Assembly: GCF_000092505.1 (NCBI RefSeq)
Contig: NC_014136.1
Location: 124,001-188,000, forward strand
DNA: 64,000 nt
DNA from: Leuconostoc kimchii IMSNU 11154
GTDB lineage: Bacteria; Bacillota; Bacilli; Lactobacillales; Lactobacillaceae
Direction: 5' to 3'
Part shown: piece after piece, positions 57,163 to 64,000 of the stretch
Position numbering within the stretch: position 1 is the first letter of the stretch
How the letters are laid out: each line of letters opens with the position of its first letter
The notes under the pieces: generated by a model
The model's database searches: none
What the model saw: the letters and a program-made list of their open reading frames with translations, nothing else
What the model was told of the DNA's origin: nothing
Made by a program: the position numbers and the translations under genes

Positions 57163-57961
57163 AATGACTTCTCCTAGCGCCTTGCCAAACATTACCAACC
57201 GCAAATTTTTTATTTATAGTAACGCCATTTTTAATACCCTGCCAAACAAATTCTTTAGCATCTTCTACTGCTGCTATGATATTTGAAGAGCGACCTAAGT
57301 TTGCAGCTATACTAGCCGATAACGTACAGCCTGCGCCGTTGTGGTACAGTGGCGCTGTGGTAATTTTTTCTTGTGTCAACACCTTAAATGATACCCCATC
57401 ATACAGAATATCAACAGCTTGATTACCAATCAATGCTGTGCCACCCTTAATCACAACATTTTTTGCGCCACACTCAAAAATCGTTTTGGCGGCCTGTTTC
57501 ATTTCCTGTAAACTATTAATCATCTGATCAGATAATATTTGTGCCTCATTCAAATTAGGCGTAACAATCGTTGCTAACGGCAATAATTCATTTTTGATAG
57601 CCGTTGCGACATTTTTTGTATCAATTTTTGAAGTTTCTTTAAAAACCATAACAGGATCAATAATAATAGGTAAATCAACGCGTGATAAATAATTTGCCAC
57701 TAGCGTGATAATTTCTGGTGTCGGTAATAAGCCAACCTTAATAGCCAAAATGTCTTCTACTTCTAGCACTGCTTGCAATTGTGATGCAATAATTTCTGTA
57801 TCCACTGGAAATAATTTGAATTCTGATGTTGATACCGTAACAATCGATGTCAACACACTTAATCCAAAATATCCGTAGTTACTGAATGTTGCTAAATCTG
57901 CCTGTATTCCACCACCTGCAATGACATCGGAACCAGCAATCGTTAAAATTTTATGTGGCAT
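57146..57961 (-). CDS. ThiD/PdxK-family kinase (hydroxymethylpyrimidine or pyridoxine)
   Basis: 271 aa, ribokinase fold. N-terminal KILTIAGSDVIAGGGIQADLATFSNYGYFG; the usual TIAGSDSSGGAGIQAD is altered to SDVIAGGG. TPNLNEAQIL and the C-terminal active-site NGAGCTLSASIAAN with Cys are ThiD/PdxK hallmarks. The family phosphorylates HMP or pyridoxine. Co-location with an ECF S-component supports a salvage role. The exact vitamin is uncertain. Confidence 0.87.
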   Translation of the reverse strand: MPHKILTIAGSDVIAGGGIQADLATFSNYGYFGLSVLTSIVTVSTSEFKLFPVDTEIIASQLQAVLEVEDILAIKVGLLPTPEIITLVANYLSRVDLPIIIDPVMVFKETSKIDTKNVATAIKNELLPLATIVTPNLNEAQILSDQMINSLQEMKQAAKTIFECGAKNVVIKGGTALIGNQAVDILYDGVSFKVLTQEKITTAPLYHNGAGCTLSASIAANLGRSSNIIAAVEDAKEFVWQGIKNGVTINKKFAVGNVWQGARRSHYGTEI

Positions 57962-57978
57962 ATCATTCTCGTATTCGT

Positions 57979-58512
57979 TTACTTTTCAGATGCAACAAAA
58001 CTAATATTATGTCCATCATCTGTTACAGATGTTACAACAGCATCATCGCCACCAGAGGTAATCGACCATGAATAATAACGGCCATGTGCTTGTGCCCACG
58101 CAATGGCTTCACTAATCTTCTTACCTTTTAAGTGTGCTGATTCCTCAATATCTGATTTATCTTTATCCTCAGAATGACTTGAGGATGAAGACGAATCACT
58201 ACTTGATTCTGAGTGACTAGCACGACTACTTGTAGCCGACGAACTTGATGACGTGCTGCGATCATTCTGCTGATCATTAGCATCTGATGTTGTATTTGAT
58301 TTCGAAGAATCAGAGTGAATAGTCTCATTGACAGTCTTATGATTAACAACTTTTTCTGCGATTGGCGCTGTTGTTTTCTGAGACGACGAGTAACCAATGT
58401 AAATAAAAATACCCAGACTAATAATAATTAGGACAGTAATCGTAATAAAAATATTACGTACCACATGTGTGGTCTTTTGAAATTTAGGACGTTTGTAATC
58501 TTTATCTGCCAT
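57979..58512 (-). CDS. Membrane-anchored Ser-rich protein with PASTA-like end
   Basis: 177 aa. Cytoplasmic N-terminus, transmembrane helix at about residues 20-42, a Ser/Asp-rich linker (about 70-125, runs of SSSSS) and a small C-terminal domain HLKGKKISEAIAWAQAHGRYYSW that resembles a single PASTA-like repeat. It is outward-facing by charge rule. Extended -10 TGG-TATAAT is at 58534-58539. Function not known. Confidence 0.65.
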   Translation of the reverse strand: MADKDYKRPKFQKTTHVVRNIFITITVLIIISLGIFIYIGYSSSQKTTAPIAEKVVNHKTVNETIHSDSSKSNTTSDANDQQNDRSTSSSSSATSSRASHSESSSDSSSSSSHSEDKDKSDIEESAHLKGKKISEAIAWAQAHGRYYSWSITSGGDDAVVTSVTDDGHNISFVASEK

Positions 58513-58614
58513 ATTTACCTCTCAATTTATACTATTATACCAAATATCTATATGCTCCTGCCAATAGATTTTATGATAAGATTAAAGCAATGTCATTAAG
58601 GAGCTTAGATACCT

Positions 58615-59499
58615 ATGAATAAGACGAATTTAGCACGCATTTCACTAAGAGATCTGGCGATGATTACCCTAGGTACAGGATTTTATGGCTGGAGCTTAAT
58701 TAATATTAATATCCCAAATCAACTTGCTGAAGGTGGCCTGTCTGGTGTTACTTTAATCTTGCTAGCACTATTTAACTGGAATCCAGCTTATACAAATTTA
58801 ATTTTAAACATGCCCTTACTGCTACTAGGTTATCGCATTCTTGGGCGTAGGTCGTTTATTTATACAATTTGGGGCATTGCTACCCTATCTTTTTGGCTCT
58901 ACATCTGGCAAGCTCTGCCAATGCACCCAATATTACACCATGATATGCTAATTGCTGGATTATTGGCGGGCATTATATCAGGTATTGGTTTGGGTATCGT
59001 CTTTCGATTCGGCGGCACATCTGGTGGTACAGATGTCGTTGCACGCATTATGGAGCAAAAATTTGCTATTCAAATTGGACGTACAATGTTTGCCTTAGAT
59101 GCCATTGTGTTGCTCATGTCACTAGTCTACATTAATATTGTACAAATGATGTACACATTAATTGCTTCGTTTGTGTTTGCCCAAGTTGTTGGATTAACAC
59201 AACAAGGCGCCTACACTGCACGTTCATTTATGATTTTCACAGACTACCCAGAAGAAATATCACATGCCATTATGGATGAGTTAGAACGTGGCACAAGTCT
59301 ATTAAAATCAGAGGGTGGTTATTCTCATCGCGAACAACGTGTTGTTTATGCTGTTGTTGATCCGTCGGAAGTTAGCGCTGTACAACATATCATTCAAGAA
59401 ATCGACCCGAAAGCCTTTGTGTCCATTTTTACAGCTCAAGAACAGCTTGGCGAAGGTTTCTCTTACCTGAGACCCAAGAAAAAATTTATTTTCTTCTAA
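58615..59499 (+). CDS. YitT-family membrane protein
   Basis: 294 aa. Six hydrophobic segments (DUF161) in the N-terminal two thirds, with GGLSGVTLILLALFNWNP and FGGTSGGTDVVARI, then the cytoplasmic DUF2179 domain (ERGTSLLKSEGGYSHREQRVVYAVV). The family is widespread in Firmicutes with unknown transport role. The ATG follows AAGGAG. It is convergent with the GNAT gene. Confidence 0.9.
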   Translation: MNKTNLARISLRDLAMITLGTGFYGWSLININIPNQLAEGGLSGVTLILLALFNWNPAYTNLILNMPLLLLGYRILGRRSFIYTIWGIATLSFWLYIWQALPMHPILHHDMLIAGLLAGIISGIGLGIVFRFGGTSGGTDVVARIMEQKFAIQIGRTMFALDAIVLLMSLVYINIVQMMYTLIASFVFAQVVGLTQQGAYTARSFMIFTDYPEEISHAIMDELERGTSLLKSEGGYSHREQRVVYAVVDPSEVSAVQHIIQEIDPKAFVSIFTAQEQLGEGFSYLRPKKKFIFF

Positions 59500-59537
59500 A
59501 AAATGGTCACGCTTGAAATTCAGCGTGACCATTTTTT
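59498..59537. terminator. Bidirectional terminator between yitT-like and GNAT genes
   Basis: Perfect 13-bp arms AAATGGTCACGCT/AGCGTGACCATTT around an 8-nt loop, with A and T runs on both sides. Confidence 0.9.
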
Positions 59538-60105
59538 ATAACTGCTTTTGCATATGCGTATAATCATGCGAGCCAATAGTCAATCGACCAACGGGTTTAA
59601 AACCTAACGAATCGTATAATTTATATGCTCTGGGATTACCGTCGTCAACATTTAAACCAATAACGTCGCGATGCTGTTCTTTAGCACGTGTTTCAACAGC
59701 TTGAAATAACTTTTTACCAATCCCTTGTCCACGTGCCTCATCTGTGACCACAATGGAGTCCAGATACCATTCATTATCAAACACTTCTGAATCTTCAAAA
59801 AGCCACCGATGATAACTGAATTGGTCTGCCAATACAGTTTGCAAGGCATCATCAAGTGATTTTTCTTCTGTGTCAACGTACCCAAAAGCCACTCCTAGAA
59901 TTTGATTTGCTTCATTTTTAGCAACGAGTGCCCGACTATAATGGTAACGACTTTTGTCAGAAGCTGCTACAGCTAAAGACAAAGCTTCCTGAACATCAGC
60001 AACAGGCAATTCGTCGTAGATTGCCAATGCCATATCATCCAAAATCGTCTGCTCAAGTTCTAAAATAACAGCTTGGTCAGCTTTCGTTGCTGCTTGAATA
60101 ATCAT
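59536..60105 (-). CDS. GNAT-family N-acetyltransferase
   Basis: 189 aa. Motif A with the acetyl-CoA loop is LDSIVVTDEARGQGIGKKLF, and motif B is NPRAYKLYDSLGFKPVGR. Substrate unknown. It ends within the tex gene start (4-bp overlap), so it is translated with it. Confidence 0.88.
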   Translation of the reverse strand: MIIQAATKADQAVILELEQTILDDMALAIYDELPVADVQEALSLAVAASDKSRYHYSRALVAKNEANQILGVAFGYVDTEEKSLDDALQTVLADQFSYHRWLFEDSEVFDNEWYLDSIVVTDEARGQGIGKKLFQAVETRAKEQHRDVIGLNVDDGNPRAYKLYDSLGFKPVGRLTIGSHDYTHMQKQL

Positions 60106-62312
60106 GAATTAGCCTCCTCTGGATTAATCATTGTCAACCCAATGCGCTGCCTTTTTTCGTCAATATCAACTACCCAGACATTAATAATGTCACCAACAGA
60201 TACGACATCTGATGGTTTTTTAACACGACGCTTTGCCAACCTAGAAATATGCACTAAGCCGTCATGTTTGACACCAAGATCGACAAACGCACCAAAGTCA
60301 ACAACATTACGTACCGTTCCTTGCAATTTCATTCCAGATTTTAAATCTTCAATATGTAAAATATCAGATTTCAAAAGCGCCCCGACCATTTCTGAACGCC
60401 CATCTCGACCAGGCTTTTGTAAATTTGTTATGACATCTTGTAATGTTTGCAACCCAATGTTGAGTATCTTTGCTGTTTGCTCTTGATTTAAAGCAAGCAA
60501 TTTTTGATTAGCTGTGGGTGTTGTTAAATCTTGCAAGTCAATTTCTGCAAGTTTAAGTAATTGTTTAACCGCAGAATAACTTTCAGGATGAATGTTTGTG
60601 TTATCTAAAATATTTTCACCATCTAAAATACGTAAAAATCCCGCTGCTTGTTCAAAGGCTTTTGGACCGAGTCGTGTCACTTTTTTAAGTTGCATACGTG
60701 AGGTAAATTTACCAATTGCATCACGATAAGTTACGATATTCTGGGCAAGTGTTTTATTAAGGCCAGCAATATGCGTTAGCAGTGCGGCACTTGCAGTATT
60801 CAGATTAACACCAACTTGGTTCACAGCTGTTTCAACTACCTGATCCACTTGTTCATCTAGTAATTTAGCATTTAAGTCATGTTGATATTGGCCAACACCA
60901 ACTGATTTCGGATCAATTTTAATTAATTCAGCTAACGGATCTTGGATACGTCGACCAATAGAAATAGCTGAACGTTCCTCAACATGTAAATCTGGAAATT
61001 CAGCACGCGCCTCATCAGATGCAGAATAGACTGAGGCACCAGCTTCGTTGACAATCGTATAGTGTACCCCATTAGGTAAATTATTGGCAACAAACTCTTC
61101 AGATTCTCGCGAAGCAGTCCCATTGCCAATAGCTACTAGTTGCACGTGATAGTCTTGCACTAATGTTTTAAATGTTTCAGCGGCTGCTTCGCGTTGCTGC
61201 AAGTTAGCCGGCTTATGCGGATATATCACCTGCTTCTTTAAAAATTTACCATTTTCATCAATGATTGCCAACTTAGACCCTGTTCTAAATCCTGGATCAA
61301 ACCCCATCACAATCTGTCCTTTAAGTGGTGCTTGCATGAGCAAGTGATAAAGATTTTCCCCAAATACCTTGATGGCTTGTTCTTGCGCTTGTGATGTCAG
61401 TTCCTGACGTATATCTCTTTCAACTGCTGGCTGGATAAATCGTTTGTACGCATCCTCAATTGCAGCACGCAAAGCCTCATATCCAGAGCCTGTTGCCTGT
61501 TGCCCTTTCAATTCTTTCGTTTGAATAAAATGAATCATACGCGCTTCTGAAAAATCAATTTTAACTGACAGCACCCCGTCTTTTTCGCCACGATTAACAG
61601 CTAAAATACGAAATTTATTCTCAATAATTGTTTTAAGTGGTTCACTGTAATCATAATATTGTTCATAAATTGCTTGTTCATCTTTTGCCTTGCCACCACG
61701 CTTTAAACTAGATATGAATGTCCCATCTTTTATCATTCGCGTTCTTAACCATTCTCGATATAACGCGTTTTCGCCAATTTGTTCAGCTAATATTTCGTGT
61801 AATCCTGCCAACACCTTTGTCTGATCAGGAACAGCATCGTTAATATAGGCGTCAACGGGGATGGCCCTAGTAATGTGTGTCATAACGAAGTCAGCCAGTG
61901 GCTGCAAGCCGTTTTCACGAGCAATCATCGCCTTAGTTCGTCTTTTTTGTTTATAGGGCAAATATAGGTCTTCTACATTCTGTATTGTTTTTGCAGTTTG
62001 AATGGTTTGTAACAAATCCGGTGTGAGTTGACCTTGTTCATCAATGGCTTTTAAAACGGTTTGCTTACGATCAAACAAATCTTGTAATTTTTTAGCTGTG
62101 GCCTGAATATCACGAATTTGTACCTCATCAAGTTCACCAGTCATTTCTTTGCGGTAGCGAGAAATGAAAGGCACCGTTGAACCATCATTAAGTAACGTCA
62201 GCGTTGCATTAACTTGTTTAGTATCAATGCTAAGCGTTTGTGACACTTGTTTAGCAGTATCAATTTGTGTCAATTCAGTTAAAATATGTGTACTCATGTG
62301 ATTGTTTCCCAT
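60102..62312 (-). CDS. tex: Tex-like RNA-binding protein (S1 domain)
   Basis: 736 aa. Order: N-terminal Tex domain (FISRYRKEMTGELDEVQIRD), YqgF-like RNase H fold (IVMGFDPGFRTGSKLAII), helix-hairpin-helix (GVNLNTASAALLTHIAGLN), and a C-terminal S1 domain (GTVRNVVDFGAFVDLGVKHDGLVHIS). Tex binds nucleic acids and affects transcription. The start is ATG at 62312, or 62297. A TATAAT box is at 62374-62379 with a TGACACA/TGTGTCA inverted repeat in the leader. Confidence 0.95.
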   Translation of the reverse strand: MGNNHMSTHILTELTQIDTAKQVSQTLSIDTKQVNATLTLLNDGSTVPFISRYRKEMTGELDEVQIRDIQATAKKLQDLFDRKQTVLKAIDEQGQLTPDLLQTIQTAKTIQNVEDLYLPYKQKRRTKAMIARENGLQPLADFVMTHITRAIPVDAYINDAVPDQTKVLAGLHEILAEQIGENALYREWLRTRMIKDGTFISSLKRGGKAKDEQAIYEQYYDYSEPLKTIIENKFRILAVNRGEKDGVLSVKIDFSEARMIHFIQTKELKGQQATGSGYEALRAAIEDAYKRFIQPAVERDIRQELTSQAQEQAIKVFGENLYHLLMQAPLKGQIVMGFDPGFRTGSKLAIIDENGKFLKKQVIYPHKPANLQQREAAAETFKTLVQDYHVQLVAIGNGTASRESEEFVANNLPNGVHYTIVNEAGASVYSASDEARAEFPDLHVEERSAISIGRRIQDPLAELIKIDPKSVGVGQYQHDLNAKLLDEQVDQVVETAVNQVGVNLNTASAALLTHIAGLNKTLAQNIVTYRDAIGKFTSRMQLKKVTRLGPKAFEQAAGFLRILDGENILDNTNIHPESYSAVKQLLKLAEIDLQDLTTPTANQKLLALNQEQTAKILNIGLQTLQDVITNLQKPGRDGRSEMVGALLKSDILHIEDLKSGMKLQGTVRNVVDFGAFVDLGVKHDGLVHISRLAKRRVKKPSDVVSVGDIINVWVVDIDEKRQRIGLTMINPEEANS

Positions 62313-62568
62313 TGTCTTCTTTCAAAAATGTGACTTGTGACACATAATACTTATTGTTTTGTGTCATCTATTCATTATATCGTGAATTCCAAATAACAAT
62401 TGCAGTAATTTACAATTTTCTTAACTCAATTAAAAACGCCACCCACTCCAAGGAGTAGGTGGCGGGTAGGTAGATAGATTCTACCCAGTTGGTCCTCTTT
62501 ATTATAACGTAGTTTCTAGATAAGTGCAATATGTTTTCTACATATTTAGTTTACCAGGCGCTAGAATT
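62313..62568 (-). promoter_or_regulatory. tex promoter region and leader repeat
   Basis: TATAAT (minus strand, 62374-62379) with a weak -35. TGACACA and TGTGTCA flank a 16-nt spacer at about 62336-62366, in the expected leader. The upstream part of the gap holds the folP terminator and a GGGTAG/CTACCC hairpin. Confidence 0.55.
62432..62486 (-). terminator. folP terminator with adjacent second hairpin
   Basis: CGCCACCTACTCC/GGAGTGGGTGGCG (arms 62437-62449 and 62452-62464, one mismatch) with TTTTT on the minus strand. A second hairpin CTACCC... GGGTAG (62464-62486) abuts it. Confidence 0.85.
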
Positions 62569-63624
62569 TTAAAAACTGCCTGAAATTGCTTGAACCACTT
62601 GGACCATTTGTTTAGCTGATTGTACATCGTGAACACGCAATATACGTGCGCCACGACGAAACATTTCGTTTGCAGCAATCAACGACACATCAGCTCGCTT
62701 ATTTTTGGGCAAATCAAGTAAAAATTTAGCCCAGCCTTTATTAGCTACCGCTGTCATAATTGGTCTTCTAAAATCTTGTAAATGCGCAATGGTATTCATC
62801 ATAGCTAAATCCTGATGAACGTTTGAATTTTTTGCATAACCAACCCCAGGATCAAGCGCAATACGCCGCCTATCAATACCATATGCTGTTAATATTGTTA
62901 AATTTTCTGCAAACCAATCATGCATTTCTTGTTGTAAATGCGTCACTGCTTGTTTACGCGGATTCCACATTGTCAACAGTCCAACTTTCTTTTTTGCTAA
63001 AAATGGGCCCTTGCGTTCATCATCCACAAAACCATTAACATCATTGATAATATCCACACCTAAAGCAACAGCCATAACCATAACTTCATATTTATAGGTA
63101 TCAACCGCGATAATTGCTTCAGGAAAACGTTGTTTGATACCTTTAATAACTGGCGAAATACGGCTTATTTCTTCAGTCGTGGTTAATTCAACATATCCTG
63201 GTTTTGTGGTTTGACCACCAACTTCGATAACATCCGCGCCCAATGTCAACATTTCTCCGGCCCGTGATACCATTGTATCTACCTTTGTCGAAACGAACTC
63301 ACCATTATAAAACGATTCTGGGCTAACATTTAGCACCCCATAAATCACACCCGACGCATCGTACAACGTATGTGAACCTACCTGCCAAACATAATCATTT
63401 TGCGATAGCCACCTTTGTAAAGCATGGCTATTGCTAAGTGTTTGTAAAGTAATTGCTGCCCCACGTGTGACCCAATAGTTCGACTCTACTCTAATCGCAC
63501 TCAATTCAGATAAAGTCACACCAAGTTGGTATGTCACCTGATCAAATTGGAGTAATACCCCTTCACCACGTGATTGCATCGCAAACAAAACAGCATTAGT
63601 CGGTGTTTTAATGTCAATCATCAT
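62569..63624 (-). CDS. folP: Dihydropteroate synthase
   Basis: 351 aa. It condenses p-aminobenzoate with dihydropterin pyrophosphate. Pterin-binding barrel: GVLNVSPESFYNGEF, VIEVGGQTTKPGY, AVDTYKYEV, INDVNGF, DPGVGYAKN, and the end RVHDVQ. An ~95-residue N-terminal part precedes the barrel; E. coli-type enzymes of ~280 aa lack it. AGGAG precedes the ATG. It overlaps the HAM1-like gene by 11 bp in a probable folate cluster. Confidence 0.93.
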   Translation of the reverse strand: MMIDIKTPTNAVLFAMQSRGEGVLLQFDQVTYQLGVTLSELSAIRVESNYWVTRGAAITLQTLSNSHALQRWLSQNDYVWQVGSHTLYDASGVIYGVLNVSPESFYNGEFVSTKVDTMVSRAGEMLTLGADVIEVGGQTTKPGYVELTTTEEISRISPVIKGIKQRFPEAIIAVDTYKYEVMVMAVALGVDIINDVNGFVDDERKGPFLAKKKVGLLTMWNPRKQAVTHLQQEMHDWFAENLTILTAYGIDRRRIALDPGVGYAKNSNVHQDLAMMNTIAHLQDFRRPIMTAVANKGWAKFLLDLPKNKRADVSLIAANEMFRRGARILRVHDVQSAKQMVQVVQAISGSF

Positions 63625-64000
63625 GTTTTAACTCCTGCAGTATTTTTTTTGCTGCACGACCTCGATGCGAGTATATAATACGTTCTGGCATTAACATTTC
63701 CGCAAATGTTTTACCATTTTCGGCTTCAAATAATCTATCAAATCCTATAGAATAGTCTCCCCGCTCACTTCGAGCCAGTGCTACACCACCACGACCAGTA
63801 CTTGAAATGACATCGCCTGTGGGTGTCACCAATACCAGTAATGCTTCTAAGTAGGCATGACGATCCATAGTTGGCGTATACAAGTTCAACAAATACTCAT
63901 TTTCTTCACGTATCGATGCTAACCCAAGCGTCTTTAATTCACGCGCCGTCGTTAAACCAAAACGATCAGGAAACGCTTCAAAATAAGCACCAGTATCATC
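63614..64000 (-). CDS. HAM1/RdgB-like non-canonical purine NTP pyrophosphatase, partial
   Basis: The last 128 residues are visible; the N-terminal part lies beyond the right edge. DDTGAYFEAFPDRFGL, then GRGGVALARSERGDYSIGFDRLFEAENGKTFAEMLMPER and SHRGRAA follow the family pattern of ITPase/RdgB. Family members clean dITP and XTP from the nucleotide pool. Lactic acid bacteria often keep this gene (called xtp3) next to folP in the folate cluster, which agrees with the order here. Confidence 0.85.
   Translation of the reverse strand, partial: DDTGAYFEAFPDRFGLTTARELKTLGLASIREENEYLLNLYTPTMDRHAYLEALLVLVTPTGDVISSTGRGGVALARSERGDYSIGFDRLFEAENGKTFAEMLMPERIIYSHRGRAAKKILQELKHDD

Overview
The window looks like a chromosomal segment of a low-GC, heterofermentative lactic acid bacterium of the Leuconostoc/Weissella group. 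Leuconostoc is my best guess, from 6-phosphogluconate dehydrogenase, a type-2 galT, Gram-positive RNA leaders (T-box, yybP-ykoY), CcpA (cre) boxes, the ypmR-ypmS-yozE-rbgA-rnhB block and a partial menaquinone pathway as in respiration-capable leuconostocs. This is inferred from gene content, not from a database search. I see no rRNA, tRNA, CRISPR array, insertion sequence or prophage. Most genes are on the minus strand.

Layout. 1-1.25 kb: partial iron-containing alcohol dehydrogenase and an FMN reductase. 1.3-10.8 kb: lactose/galactose operon (LacI-type regulator, galT, galK, GPH permease, lacZ, galM; no galE) with two strong cre boxes. 11.2-14.8 kb: small accessory proteins around an M20 peptidase. 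14.9-20.8 kb: mannose-family PTS with a GH13 alpha-glucosidase, read from a cre-overlapped promoter, beside a tandem-duplicated RpiR-type regulator. 20.9-25.7 kb: MFS exporter, HAD phosphatase, and a TetR-controlled FtsX-type ABC system with paired operators. 25.9-27.9 kb: T-box leader (probable Met specifier) ahead of an acetoin/diacetyl-reductase-like SDR and a MetQ-like protein without a lipobox cysteine. 27.9-30.4 kb: photolyase and stress-type SDR. 30.7-32.6 kb: kdsA-kdsD, normally Gram-negative Kdo genes; kdsD carries a one-base frameshift. 32.7-35.4 kb: probable stress operon (YmgE/GlsB, a 47-aa hydrophilic protein, aldo/keto reductase), a gene remnant and two tiny membrane proteins. 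35.5-38.4 kb: P-type ATPase under a yybP-ykoY (Mn2+) riboswitch. 38.5-45.4 kb: MepB-like protein, gnd, cfa, an esterase remnant, a thiamine-binding-type protein, and divergent nox / Crp-Fnr regulator sharing an FNR-like box. 45.4-51.8 kb: housekeeping genes (rnhB, rbgA, yozE, ypmS, ypmR, pepT, nif3-like, trmK). 51.9-56.6 kb: menF-menD-menH-menC. 56.7-64 kb: ECF S-component with ThiD/PdxK kinase, a Ser-rich membrane protein, YitT, GNAT, Tex, and the end of a folate cluster (folP and a HAM1/RdgB-like gene).

How the genes work together. The window is rich in carbon and redox control. Four near-perfect cre boxes sit on the lac/gal, PTS and gnd promoters. An FNR-like box lies at exactly -41.5 from the probable nox promoter, the class II activation position. 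NADH oxidase and the menaquinone genes point to oxygen use. The most unusual items are the kdsA/kdsD pair with its frameshift, the T-box controlling an SDR plus an unlipidated MetQ, the double RpiR fusion, and several long perfect inverted repeats that annotated genes do not explain.
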